Origin: Oscheius dolichura
Taxonomy: Eukaryota; Nematoda; Chromadorea; Rhabditida; Rhabditidae
Assembly (NCBI GenBank): GCA_932521035.1
Contig: OW051496.1
Span: 4,402,001-4,466,000, forward strand
Direction: 5' to 3'
Length of the DNA stretch: 64,000 bases
The translations under genes and the position numbers were made by a program. Below, one piece after another: positions 1 through 12,300 of this stretch. The first letter of the stretch is position 1; each line of letters begins with the position of its first letter. The notes below the pieces were generated by a model that had not been told where the DNA came from, made no database searches, and was given only the letters and a program-made list of their open reading frames with translations.

Positions 1-1375
1 AGACCGCCATTTTGAAGGTCAAAGTGTCTATGACCGAAATATGACCAACCCCTGCCGCCGATCGGTCGTGTCGACCGCTCTACATTTTGGTTGCCTTCGG
101 CCGCGGCCAACTCGGCCATTCTCTGCTTTGACTTTCAAAAGGTCGGAATAAGGCAGGAAACCGACCGACCTACATGTTCGTAGTTGAAATGGTCATCGGC
201 CAAAGCCTTATCCAATGAGTGGTTGCCCTGCTTTTGTTCGAAATCAAAACATTTGAGCGACAACTAGGTACAATTACGTGATGCCGTTCCTTTAGAAAAG
301 GAGAGGTGGGTGGAGGAGGACGCTCAAGGGAGAGAGAAAGAGCACCGGTGATCTCCCCCGTAGAAAATAGGCTAACGGACCATTGGAAGAGAGACGGAGA
401 CGGCCCGGCATTCTTATCGTCTCGAGACTTTTCTTTCGATGGCCAACGAGTCGTTTCTAGTCGATTTAGATCAGCGGCTGTCCTCGCGAATGTTCCACCA
501 GCAACAGTGCCTGAAAATTGAAAAGACAAGCAAGAGCCAATAGGAGGAGGACGACAAGGGTTGAATATTTTGATTGAATTTGGCCAAAAGAAGAAATTAT
601 CGGGGTTCGACACTTCCAGAATCCCCTTTGTGATGTCCGGATCCATCAGTGCTATTCCAAACACCGCTGTGGACACTGAGGATGCACGGAACATCGGGGG
701 ACTGGCCGAGACACCATCCCTCAAGAGGGAGGCTGTCACGAGAGGCGGATTCCCCCGTGGACAGTCCCATTGGCCGTGTCTACTACCCGATTTTTAGACA
801 AAAAGGAGACAACCCGAATGAACGGGACGCGTAATTTTATGTGGGTCGGAGCCCACAACGCGATTTTCTGTCGGTTCACCCGAAGGCGAACAAGAGGCAT
901 GACAGTTGCGCCGGCCGCTAAGGGTCCCGCACGCTTTTTGTTATCAATTTTTGGGGGTAAATGGACAAAAAAAGAAGAACAACGACCTGATGACGTAGAG
1001 AGAAAAGAAAAGCAAGTAGGAATAGTCGGCCGCACCAGTGGAAGGCAGAAGCGAAATGAGAACAGACTGCCGGAGGCCGGCGGTCGAAATCGGTCGAGAG
1101 GCGCGTTTCGACTTGTTGAAGGGACGCTTGGCCAAATTTTGGTCAGGCGGCTGATTCAAAGGTGCCATGCTTCAAGCAAAAATGGTACTCTCTATTCTTC
1201 CCTCTAGCGACAGTGTTCTCTTTGGAGTTGGGAATCCGACAGTGACAAGGGAAGACATGGTCGGCGACGTCTTTTTCCTCCCCGGGGCCAGAGAGACTAC
1301 TACAATGCCATTCACCTGTTTCCATTAAAATTCATAGTTTGTCTTTTTTCAACCTTCATTATTTCCAACTGTCCG
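1..1375. other. no supported gene
   Basis: I see no exon chain with sensible splice sites or a recognisable domain here. The longest open frame (minus strand, 170-739) starts on GTG and resembles nothing I know. The end of the chemoreceptor gene, possibly with a missing last exon, may extend into the right part of this stretch. Confidence 0.4.
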
Positions 1376-2788
1376 TCAACATTTCAAAGTATTTCTTCGT
1401 GGGAATATCATCAACCCGGCGAGGAGGAAGAGGAAGATGGTCACAATGAGCAGGTTGACAGTCAATTGAAAGGGAGGATATCGGAGAAGGAAAAGGCGAG
1501 ACCAACCCGCATAATCCGAAAGTTCTCACAGACTTGGAACCTCATACCGAGGGAGTACCTGTTCCGGGACGAGGTGTAACGGTACCTGGCTACCCGGTTT
1601 ATTTGCAGTATCTTTATGATCATCTGGATGGGGAATATGGCCAGATTTAGGGGGCACTTACGGGGCATAGAGTAATTTGGATAAGACCCAGGAGACTCAT
1701 CCTCCTGGGTCTTATCCAAATTGAGACAAGATCCAAGAGCATCAGGACCGACAACAGGCTGCTCATCACATTAACCATTAGGATTAGGGAAAGGGCTATG
1801 TGAAGGTTTCTCCTCCGTTCATAGGTCTGAAAAGGGGATGCCTCTTTCCTAACAGGTCTCACCTCGATGTAGATAGAGCAGATGAACCTCTCTATTAGGG
1901 CAGCCGACTGGGTGAACAACAGGCCAAAGAGATACCAGCCACGAACGACGGAACATACGACCAGAAGGGCGACATCTGGGAAGACTCTTCCTTGGGGGGA
2001 TGAGATTTACTGTGCTCGAAGTGGCCTCTCTCCTTCAAGTTGAAAAGAAACCTGACAATGGACATGGGATAGGAGGCGGCCACGGTGAAGTTAACGACGA
2101 GGGTAAAGTAGATATGGATGAGGATCTTCGAGTATGAGAGGTAGATGCAGAGGGAGGGGATGACGAAGTGCAGGAGGAGGAGGAAGCACTCGACCTGGAA
2201 GAGGACAGCTATCTCGAGAAGCACGGTCCCCACTCCATGGCAGATGTTGATGAGACCATCCATCCCATCCTCGTGCAGAACGGAGAGATTGGTACCGCCG
2301 ACTTGAAACTGAACATAACCAGTAGAAGAGAAGGAGTGGTAACCCACAGTGAGTCCGTTCATCGGGGCTGTTGTTCGAGGAGGGAGACAGGTGGACCCTG
2401 CGGTGGTGACCAGAGGGGTGTGCCAGGAAATCTAATAAAGAAGCATAACAGTTCCGGGAGATCAAAAACAAAGAAAGGGGGAGATCTTATGGCAAAATGA
2501 GCATCAGAGATTGGGGAAAGGGAAGAAGGAGAAGAAGCACGAAGTATGGTCGAGGAGGAGATTAGCCAGTTGGATGCACTTGAATGTCTCTGGCCTGTCT
2601 TCTTGGAAAGGGTGACCTGTCCACAAGATCAAAACGAGAAGGAAGGCCATCAGCGAGCAGATCAGTAGCCACGGGGACAGGCCGGTTCGTGTAGAATCCT
2701 CCACTGGCTGCAGTAGCTCTCTAAAAACCTCTGCAGCCTCCAAGTTCAGGAAAGAACAATTCGTGTCATTGGCACGGGAAGAAGACAT
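1376..2788 (-). CDS. serpentine chemoreceptor, Sre-like (7TM)
   Basis: Multi-exon minus-strand gene for a polytopic membrane protein. The first exon starts at a true ATG (2788) and encodes a hydrophobic segment (SLMAFLLVLILW). Later exons encode further membrane segments. One junction across a 36-bp GTGAGA...TTTCAG intron near 1870 joins ALIERFICSIYIE to TYERRRNLHIAL, which resembles the ER...YE motif of nematode Sre/Sra receptors. The next exon carries YSLGMRFQVCENFRIMR, close to the RFQ..EN motif typical of Sre. It is followed by a hydrophobic stretch (LTVNLLIVTIFLFLLAG) and a stop at 1376-1378. Receptors of this family are expected in ciliated sensory neurons. The last membrane segment seems to be missing or in an exon I did not find. 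The exon 1-2 junction is also uncertain, so this could be a pseudogene. The family call is inference from two motifs. Confidence 0.62.
1674..1722. repeat. perfect 21-bp inverted repeat inside a receptor exon
   Basis: Arms 1674-1694 and 1702-1722 are exact reverse complements separated by a 7-base loop (ACTCATC). They lie in the chemoreceptor exon that encodes the segment after its fourth or fifth membrane span. The transcript would form a strong hairpin. Confidence 0.9.
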
Positions 2789-4209
2789 TGTTTATCATCT
2801 TCCCCGAATAAGGGTGATTGCCTATTGAGAGTTTCATTTTCTTGAAGGAAACTGACCAGCGACCACCAATTGATCATGTAAGCATCGTGTACAACGTTTT
2901 TACTCGACGTGATGATAAACTGAACAGAGTAGATTCCTCCAAAACAAGTCCAGATGGTCTTCGAGGGGAGGGAGAAGTGTCTGCTCCCGTCTGCCGTCCC
3001 TCTTCGGAGTAATTGTTCATTCCGTCGCGCGTATCTCCTACCGGTTGCACATGCCCCCTACAAAAACATGGCCTCCTCCTCGTCGACTACCATAGATTAT
3101 AAAAAGATTTATTACAATTTCTCATCATCATAATCGAGTCGATAAATCATACATTTTTGGCAACGGGTTATCTCTTTCTTTTTTGACTACAGTGGAATTT
3201 GACGGGGAAGAAGTGTGCTGTGTGCGGGATGTGTGTATGTGTGTGTGGTTGACAAGAATTCGGAGAAAAGACACATATTGTATATAAGAAGAAATAACAA
3301 AAAAAGAATAACCAACGGGGGGAGGATGCCCTGAGGCGCCTCTACCTGTGTGGAACAGGGAACACAACGGGGGACGGCTGAGGCCAAGGGGGACAGGAGA
3401 CTGGGACTAGCTGCTTTTGACCCGAAATGTATTCACTTTTATTCCTAATGGTTTCCGGGGTTTCCTGTGCTCGTTAAACTGAGAGAAATAAACTACAAAT
3501 ATGGAGGGGGAGGATGGCATGCAGCTACGCGAAGCCAGCGAAGAGGAGCGGCGGGCTTGGCCCCACACACAGGCCGCCCCATACCAGCAACCCGTACGCT
3601 TAGGTTTGTTTAGAGCGGGAAAGAAGTAGGACGGGGAAAGGGGGCAGAGCACCGACGTGGCACGAGATCAAAAAGCGTTACGGGGACGGAAAGAGAGGAG
3701 GAGGCGGAGGAGGGAGGATGGCCCCTACGGGTGGTCGGGCGGAGTAAAGAAGAGTAAGCATTCACCGTACGGCATCACAGAGAAGGGGGAAGTAGGTGGA
3801 CGGGACGAGTCACGGAGACGGTGAGAGGAGGAGGAGGAGGAGGAAAGGCTAGTAGCGGGGAGGCACCTGCCCATTGCTGACTGAAACGGCGGATTAGGTA
3901 CAAGCGTGAGAAAGCTTCGTCTTCTTCTTCGTATTTTACGGGGGCAGGGGTCCCCCAAGCACCAGTTTTGGCCGGTAAAAAATAAGATAAAATAGTTAGC
4001 GTTAAGGTTTCTGCAAAAGCCAGCCGACACACATAAATCTTCTTCTTTTCAGGCAATTAAAAAAGCATCGAACCGTGCGGCGGCGGAGACGGTGGGGTGC
4101 CAGGGGGACAGCAACATCGGGATAGGTTTTGGGCGTGTGAAAGCTCTTTGGAACGGGGGGTCGAGATCGAGTTCTTTTTACACTCTTTTGTACAATGATT
4201 TTAGAGAGA
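2789..4209. other. intergenic; probable muscleblind 3' region
   Basis: No coding exon is supported. The stretch lies downstream of the last muscleblind exon on the minus strand. It may hold its 3' UTR or alternative 3' exons, which are common in this gene family, but none could be recognised. The plus strand is purine-rich, with GAG runs near 3826-3842. Confidence 0.4.
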
Positions 4210-7200
4210 TCAGGAGGGAATGAAGTACTCACAAGACACCGCTGGCACGTAGCCCTGGAGGCTCTGCAGGATGTACGGGTTGAAGTTTGGCTGGCCGGGC
4301 TGGGTGGCCGCCGTTGAATAGACTACAGTGCCGTTCTTGTCCATGGCGGGCCGCTTGCATGGTACGCCCTAAATCAGCTGGTAATGGACCTGAACCAGAG
4401 ACGGGAAAGCTTCTCTTTCAATTTATTATCATTCCTGGGCCTTCCTCGAAATCCGCCCAAGGCGTCCTCCTCATTGAGAGGGGGATCTCCTGGCTGGCTT
4501 TCTTGGAAGGCCATCTTCTAAAGTTGGGCAGCCTCTGCTCAACTAGACCCAGTTGGATGGCGTAGCCCAGAGGTAAGCTGTATAGCGTGAGAGGGTGAGT
4601 CTAGCCGAGCAGATGGCCTCCGGGAACTATCCACCCGGCTGGAGGACAGTTCCCCTGCGAACAAGTGCTGTCACTATAAGATACATTTCCCATGCCACGA
4701 CACTCCATCGCGTTAGGATCAAACTCAACGGAAAACAAAGAAAGAGCCAGCGCCGTCGCTTTGCTTCTGCTTCGGTTTTCTTGTTTTCGAATCTCACAAA
4801 GCGGCTTCACGAAATAGCGGGAAAAATAAAGGAAGCCCGGTTCGAAAAAAGAGAGAAAGAGAGAAAGAGACGAAACAACAAAGTATTAGGGGAAGTTCAA
4901 AGCGACGGCGGGTCCCATTGAGAGCGAGAAAGAAGGAAAATACCGCGGCAGCGTAGACCAGGGACTGCTGGTCGTCTTCGAGGTCCGATCCGCCTGGCCG
5001 TTTCCGGGAGTTGAGGAGGACAGCAGCGGCAGCCGGAGAGGTGACGCCGGCCCCGCTGGCAGCAACGGCAGCAAGCTGCTGAGCGGCAAGGACTTGCGGC
5101 TGCAGGAGCTGCTGCTGGAGGAAGGCGGCTGCCTGCAGTTGCTAAACAAACAGCCATCAGCCACAAGCCATGCATTCGAGACATTTGGGTTAGGATATAT
5201 TCTTTGTATTTTTTGGGAGGAGAGGGAGGAGGACCGGCTGCTGGTCGCCTCGGCTTTTTCTCTTTTTTACAGCTTCTAAAGGTTTTGACAAACGGAAAGA
5301 CGGAAGCAAAGAAACGAAAAAGTTAGAAGAGAAGAGCACAAAACGGGGAGAAAGCGACACCAGCCGGCCTCTCGCCTCTCTGAGATGGCTTCTTCCCCCT
5401 TCTGGGTCACATCACGAAATGCTGGGTGGTGCAAATGGGATAGAGACTGTTTTACTGTGTGTCTTATGATTATTCTGTTGTTGTTAAAACCAAATATAAA
5501 AACTACACGGCAAATGGGAAACGGGTACGTGCAGAGACGGTGTGAATTAGCTCCTCTAAAACCCTCTGGAGGAGAGAAGAAGCAAGCCACGAGTTCAGCC
5601 GAAATGGCGGGAAGGGCACATCCAGCTCTGCTGGGGGTTAGTTTGGGACCTGGATGTGACCTGCCCTCAATCATTTGGAACTTAGAAGGAGGAGGACGAA
5701 AGACGCACCTGGTTGACAGCCTGGTAGGGGTCGGCCTGGATCATGGGCGAGTACATCATCTGCTGGTAGTAGGGGTAGGGCAGGGTGGGGATGATGTTGG
5801 CAGCCAGTCCGGCTTGTTGTTGTTGCTGAAATGGAGAATAGGTAAAAAAGAAGGAGGCGAGACAATCACCAGTTGAATGTGCTGCAGAGACTGGAGGGGG
5901 TTGACGATGGGCTGGCCGGCGCCGGAGTTGAGCTGGGCCGAGATGAGGTTCTTGAGGGCCAGGTTGTTCCGGCCGTTGATCAGCAGCTGGTCCTTTATGT
6001 GCTGCGGCGGGTGGAGGTACTTACACTTGGGGTTCTCTCTGGTACATCGTCCCTGCAAAAGAGAGCATGACTGAGCTTGCTCGATTTGTGATCCTGTTCG
6101 GCGGGCATGAGGCCGGGGGTGTAACATTCGAACAGAAGAGAGAGTCAGTTCAGTTGGTGAGATTGATGGCGAACGGGCCGAGAGCATATTCATCAGGCGC
6201 CGGCTTCCCCTCCCTTCCCAAATATTTCTTCGGTTGTAATTAAGTGTGTTGGCCCCGGGTCGTGGTCGTTTTCACGTAAACGCCCACCTCACGACTCGCT
6301 AATCCTCCCCTCGAAATCCAGCCGGTCCTCCCAAAACAAAAGTCACTATAATTGTCCCGGGGAGATTCCCTCGTCCTTCTGGAGACGGGGGACCGGTTTA
6401 CCAAATGACTACATTGTAATTGGAGAGCGTGCGAACGGCGGCGCGTAAGACAATCAAACGAAGATGCTCCCGGTCAGCTGAGACTCCGTTAAACAAAGCT
6501 CGCCCCTCCTGGCACAATTCGTCCCCCCCTCCTCCAAGAAGGCAGCAATCGACTCGGGAGGCCATGAGTGTTGTCTCCAATTGGGCTGGAGCTGCTCCCC
6601 GGGGACGTCTCGAGGCCGGGGTCGCCTTCAAGCCAGATGGCCCATCACACATGCATATCCATGCTCATATCTACCGCACATCACTCATCCCGACGAGGAG
6701 GAGAGCAGAAAGACAACTCAATCACTGACACCCCGAGAGATCCCTTACCGAGAGAAAGAGAAGGCAAAACGGGGGGCTATAATTACCCGAGGATTGAAAT
6801 TGGCGGGGTGCACTTTAGCCGGGGAGGGAGGACGCCATCCGTCTTCACCGATTGAATACAAACGACATCTGTCTCCGGATCCCTCGGTCCCCCTTCTCCG
6901 TGTCTTTTTCAATTTCTTGAAATGTTTACCCGCTTTTTTTTGGGAAGATGGTAAAAGGCGCCAAGATGAATTGGGCGTGGTGTGGCTATTTCCCCCGAAA
7001 TGTGCACCTAGCGAAACCGTGATCGAAAAGGTCACAAGATGGCATCTCTCTTCCAGAGAGAAAACCGCGAGAACTATCGAAAGAGTGGGCCAATCCCCCC
7101 TTTCCCTGGTCATTCGTCTCATGGCCACAGCACAATTTGGAGGCCCACGGGCCAGCTGGCAACACAGCCATCAATATGGGATTAAACAATGCAAAGAATA

Positions 7201-8337
7201 ACGGATCTCCCTCTCGCTCTCTCTGTCGCCCCCCGTTCATAAATGAAAATTGGAATTCTCCCCCAGGAAAACCGTATAAAAGGGGGAGGAGGCCGAGCCC
7301 CCCGGGATGCGTCACTATGCACACCGCATTGTGTTGACGACGCCGAAATTGGAAAAAGTCTCTTCTCTTCTGGAACGTACCTTTATGCTGTCGTAGCAAG
7401 CCGTGACGCGGCCCTGTTGGACGTCGACATGGGGAGGAGGATGGGCGAATTTACACTCCTGGTCACTCCGGGTGCACTGTCCTCGTTGGAATTCCCGGCA
7501 GACTTCCACCTGAAACTCGTTGTCTCTTCTCGTTAGTTTTCTCTCTGGCTGGCTCCGAGAGCAGCCCGTAAATCGTGGCAAACGGCCCCTGGGAACCCAT
7601 TGGCTGCCCTCCGAAAGACGTTTTGTGACGCTTCCAAAAGTCATAACAAAGCCGGCTCTGGTGTTGGATTTCATTTGAGCCCAGAACCTCCCGGACTCCG
7701 AGGAGAGGGTGGTCCCTCCAGGCCCCCTCCCTGGTCGTAATGCTATAAACACGCACAGAGCATAAACATGTTCCCCCTCCTCCTCTCTTGTCCCATCGAA
7801 TTAATCATTTCCCCCCGGCTCGTACAGTCAGGTTGAATCAGATTCTCTCCCGTTTTCGGGGACTCGTCATCCTCCACCCGCAATACATGGCTACTGTAGC
7901 CAATGAGCATTCGTTTCGCAGGAGCAGCAGACTGAGAAAAAACAAAACTGATTGCCTCTCAAGCTGTTCCTATTAAGCGACAGCCGCCGCCCCTGGGGGA
8001 TGGGAGGAGGAGGATAAGGAACAGTCCCTCGTTGGCCCAGCTGGCTGTCTCCCCACATGTCCGTGTTCTTCCGTTTGTACAGCCCACGCACCGGCTACCT
8101 GTCCGGAGATAAGCCTAACCCCTTATCAGGGGAAGCGAGGCGCCGGCTGCTTTAAAGAGAGACAAGGAATTCAAAGAAAGATCTCACCTGTAACCACCGG
8201 GAATCCTTTACATTTAAAAGTTGGGAGACGATGGCTGTACTGGGCGTGGCGGGGGCGACTGTGGCCGTAGGGAGGCCGGCTTGTCCTGCGGTCAGGGGAG
8301 TTGCTACACCAGAGGCGTTACTGTTTTCATCGAACAT
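4210..8337 (-). CDS. mbl-1: muscleblind-type splicing regulator
   Basis: Alternative-splicing factor that binds YGCY-type RNA through CCCH zinc fingers. Coding exons on the minus strand, all joined in phase 0: about 8188-8337 (start MFDENSN), 7381-7509, 5870-6052, 5709-5825, 4944-5132 and 4210-4368. The first ends NVKDSRWLQ. The second holds CCCH finger 1 (CREFQRGQC...CKFAH, spacing C-x7-C-x6-C-x3-H). Finger 2 (CYDSIK/GRC...CKYLH) is split by the next intron and followed by [12 protein letters not shown], a muscleblind hallmark. Only one finger pair is present, as in fly and worm; vertebrates have two. Later exons are Gln/Ala-rich. The last encodes KRPAMDKNG and a VSCEY motif shared with vertebrate MBNL. 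A GTGAGT donor overlaps VSCEY at 4232, so the transcript can either stop at 4210 or splice on. Upstream non-coding exons are expected but not located. The gene identity is secure. Confidence 0.96.
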
Positions 8338-8364
8338 CTGACCTCTGGAATTGGAATTGTATTT

Positions 8365-8381
8365 AGAGAGAGAGAGAGAGA
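8365..8381. repeat. (AG)n microsatellite
   Basis: A short uninterrupted AG dinucleotide run just upstream of the first recognised muscleblind coding exon. Confidence 0.9.
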
Positions 8382-9327
8382 CAAACAAAGAAGAAAGGAA
8401 TGAATGGAAAGGGGAATCATGTGATGGCCCTGTGACGGGGGAAAGGCCTGGGAAAGCTGGACCGAGAAATGGAAGAGGAGGACATAAAGAGGAGAGACAG
8501 TACGGGCAGGGGAGACGGAACGGGAAGGGAAAAAGAATGGCCAAATAATTCATCATTATGCGAAATGTGCGGCGCGCGAAAGGGAGAGTCATTCGATTGG
8601 CGTGGCTATGAGCAAGCACCGGAACCGGCAGCAGCCATTCTCGTCGTATACTCGAAAAACGGAAGACGACGACTACTGTCTGGTGGAGGAGGAGACGAAG
8701 AAAAGGAAGACGAGACGACGAGAACGAAAAACTAATCACACCTTCTCCCCGATCGGACGAATCGATTTCTCCCTTGTTGGGCTAGGCCCGCAGCAGGACC
8801 ACCACCGCTTCGTCATCACTCATTCATACACAAACGTCACTTTGACTGTATTCTACAGGATTACAAAGGTATCGGGTGGGGATAGAGGCTCATCTCGTTG
8901 AATTTTTAAGGAAAAACCCTACAATTGGTTGACACTGACATGAGAGGGACACTGGCCATCGCCTTTATTATGAATTGAAAGTTAATCTTCAGGACCGGAC
9001 CACTTTTTAAGGAAGTTCTCGGGTTACAAAGGAAGTAATGAGGAGATAAACAAGGGCCAGAAGTGGTGAGAAAAGACAGTACGAGGAGACAGGGCGAAAA
9101 CACGGGAAGAGGAATACCTTCCCCTGTAAATTACCGAAATAATAAATTTTTACCCACTTTTTTACTCGAAATAGGCATGAAAATGAGGGGCAGAAGGTTG
9201 GTGGATGTTTAGCCTCGGCGCCACATAAAATGTGTGCCTCTCGTAGAAACAAGAAGGGCCTTGAACCTAACCTTTGAGGCTGCGCAAAACAGCTGAAACA
9301 AGGTGTGTTTCTTTTTCTTCGTCTTCG

Positions 9328-9345
9328 AGAGAGAGAGAGAGAGAG
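9328..9345. repeat. (GA)n microsatellite
   Basis: Short GA dinucleotide run in the purine-rich gene-poor stretch. Confidence 0.85.
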
Positions 9346-12300
9346 TCGAAAATCGCCCGCAATAGTTTTTTTTTGTTGTGAAATACCAGTTTTTATAGGC
9401 GGTGGGGGCGACTTATTGAGTCATCTCTCCTCCGAAGACGACATTTTAGGGGGACGGACTCGTATAGTCCGTGGCCGGCCGTTTTTCACTTCCTCCAGCT
9501 GCTACTGCTGCAAAACAACGACTAGTCGAAGGTTTGTTTGATTGATAACCGCCCTGCCTCCCTCCCCCAGCCACCAGCCAAAAGGGTTACCCCTGTAAAT
9601 CTTCAGTTGATCAGAGGAGGACGAAAACAGCGGTCTCTTGAAGTCGCCCCCCGCTAATACTATACGTAAACTGAAGGGCGAAAGGACATGCCGTGAACCG
9701 GAATCGATTGAAAAGCGAAAGGAAAACCGGACCGGTCACACCCTTTTTGGTAGGAGAAGAAGTAGGGGGTACGTGGGGGAGACTGCCCCTATACAGAGGA
9801 TGCCACCGGGGGGAATGCCTGTGAGTCAGGAGAGAGGAGAAGACACTCGCAGGCGAGGAAATGCGGGAAGAGAACGACACGTCCCTGATTTATTGCCTGT
9901 TTTGGATAGTTCTTTCCTCGACGCGGCTAAACAATTTCCTCCTCCTCGTCCTAGAGAAAAATGAAAACTGGAAAGGATGGCAACTGTAGCAACTGTTTCT
10001 TCTCCTCTCGTCCTCCTTTACTTTCTGGAACGACGGCAAAAATAAACATAGCCAGAAACGGCGGGTAGAAAAGGGGGTGGGATGCCGGTGCGTGCGCCCG
10101 GGTGAAATGGCGATCACCATTACGAAAAACTGGTTGGGCTCCTCTCTCTCTTCGCGCCAACCAGGGGGGACTGTGGCGACTGCTGCTGCTGTTAGTTGTG
10201 GTGGTGGGAAAACAGAAGAGAACAGATAAGGAAGGACGCCGGTGGGGAGCGGAGAGCGGAGCGGGACAGCGAGAGAGAGAAGGCATTTGTTGTGACGGCC
10301 GGGGGAGGACCCGCAATTTTCGAGATTTTCGGGCGGAGATGGACAGTTGCTTGGATGAGATGGACTCCGCTGGCTTGGAAGAGAAAAAAGTTCACGCCAC
10401 AAAGTGACAGGCCGGGTTATATTTTTGGCAAAAGATGCCATCTGTCGCTTATTTTTCCTTGTTTTGCGATGTAGCGACCGATAGCCGCTCCGCCAACGCC
10501 ATCTTTAGGGAAAAATTCCAGTTTCCCCCCTTCCGCCCCCGGCAGAAAATAACAAGGAAATATGGGCACACTCTCTCCCTCTTCCATATGTAACTTTTGG
10601 ATAAGTCAAACATTAGTCACACCACGGCCGGAGAGACGACACTTTCCTCCTTGTCGGAATTCGTCTCCGCCTCATTTCTTGCCGATTCTCCGTCGCAAAA
10701 GAGGCCAATCTTGCCCGTCTTTTTATCCGGGGAACGTCTGGGAGAAGAAGAAGGGCGACGGCACTTTTCGGGGAGACGGAGAGAAAGTAAAGAGAGAAGG
10801 GCCCGAAACATTGGAAAGACGTGGAAGCCATCAATTGAGGGCCCGGGCAACAATTACGACAGGCCTGCCGAACGCATGATACGGCGAGAAACGACGGAAC
10901 CAGAGGACGGGGGAGGGAGGAAATGGCAAGGATTGGACCTCTTCCTCCTATTTAAAGGGGGGACGAGACCAGGTACAGGGAAGCCTGGGCACTGGCCATC
11001 TATAGCCGAGAAGCCTGGGTAGATGAGGGGTCATAAATCAGACGAAGAGGCCTGGCCCCCTCTGACAGCTCTCTAAAGGCTCCAATGGGCAGACGGCCCT
11101 CCTCCAGAAGGGCCAGGCCTGTCTTCCCAGTCATCTGTCTCGACTTCCACTCTCCTTCGCAGCGGCCGTCGTCCAGCCATTAGTCCCCAGTAAAAAGTGG
11201 GAGAAGATCTGACGTAAAGTGCAGTTAGCTGGTCAGTTCCAGCTGGGCTTTCCCCGGGAAGGCGGGGCTTCAACCCCTGGGGGCAGTTGCACTCGCCCCA
11301 CCCATCTACAGTAGGTCAAATCGATACACCCTCAGGCTTCCTTTGTTGACTCCCTAATGAGACATTGTGCACATAGACTGAGAACCAGACGAAACTCCCG
11401 CCAGAAAAAGTCCAAAAAGACACAGGGCCACCGAAAAAGGCTCGCCTCCCGAGGTGCGGTAGATACAGTCCCGAGACAATAGGCTCTTCAACTTTCAGCC
11501 ACAAAGAGTTGCCCCCGGTTAAAATTGCCAACATTTCCGGCGCCTGAAAGCGGCAATCAGCTGGGACGAGAACTGTCACCTGTGACCGGTTATGGCGTAC
11601 AGTAATTAGCAGCTGTCAGAAGTGGTCAGGTTCAATTTGGTTCAGGGGGAGAACAATTGCCTGGCAAAGTTATAAAGAGAGTGGAGGATGGAACTGATTT
11701 TATATAGACATGGGGGACAGTCTCCCCAATAGTGGCAAGATGGCCAATCTGGAGTGCAACACAAAAAAGAGACAGGCAGTCTTTCCACTCATCCCATTCC
11801 CCCGAGATTTGTTCTCCGAAGAGGTGCTTCCTTATTTGTTGTAATGAGTCCAGAGCACCTCTAGGGACAGGAGGAGGTCCCCTCTGGAGCTGTCCTCCCC
11901 ATCTTTCAAAGGCCACCCTTTTTTTGGAAGAGGGAGACTGTCAGAAGGAACAGTGAAAGATGGCCACTTCTATTGACTTTGGACTATTCTGGGAGGAGGA
12001 CTGTGGTTTAGAGAATAAGACGATAATCGCGGTCTAGCAGGCAGCCGGGTAAATGTGGAGGTCAGTATACCCGGGGCCGACACTTCTCACCTCCTTCACA
12101 AGTACTCTCTCTTGATCAAAACCGATCAAATACACACACGGCGACTCCGCGCGACTAAATCCAACACGCACCACTCTCTGCATATAGGGGAATTGATTCA
12201 GACGGACGGCCGGACGAGGACTGTATCCCGAAAAAGAGCCAGGATATTGGTCATTCAATTGGGAGAGAGGGGGAGAGAACATAATAAACACGTGTCCCTT

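Noticed and set aside
170-739. 189-codon minus-strand frame
   Set aside because: Opens on GTG, has no recognisable domain, no splice partners and no polyadenylation context; kept only as part of an unassigned stretch.
5385-5876. 163-codon plus-strand frame over muscleblind
   Set aside because: Overlaps two well-supported muscleblind exons on the other strand and has no family resemblance.
7381-8188. muscleblind exons as a candidate circular RNA
   Set aside because: Fly and mammalian muscleblind genes make circular RNAs, but nothing in this sequence (no paired flanking repeats found by eye) shows it here.
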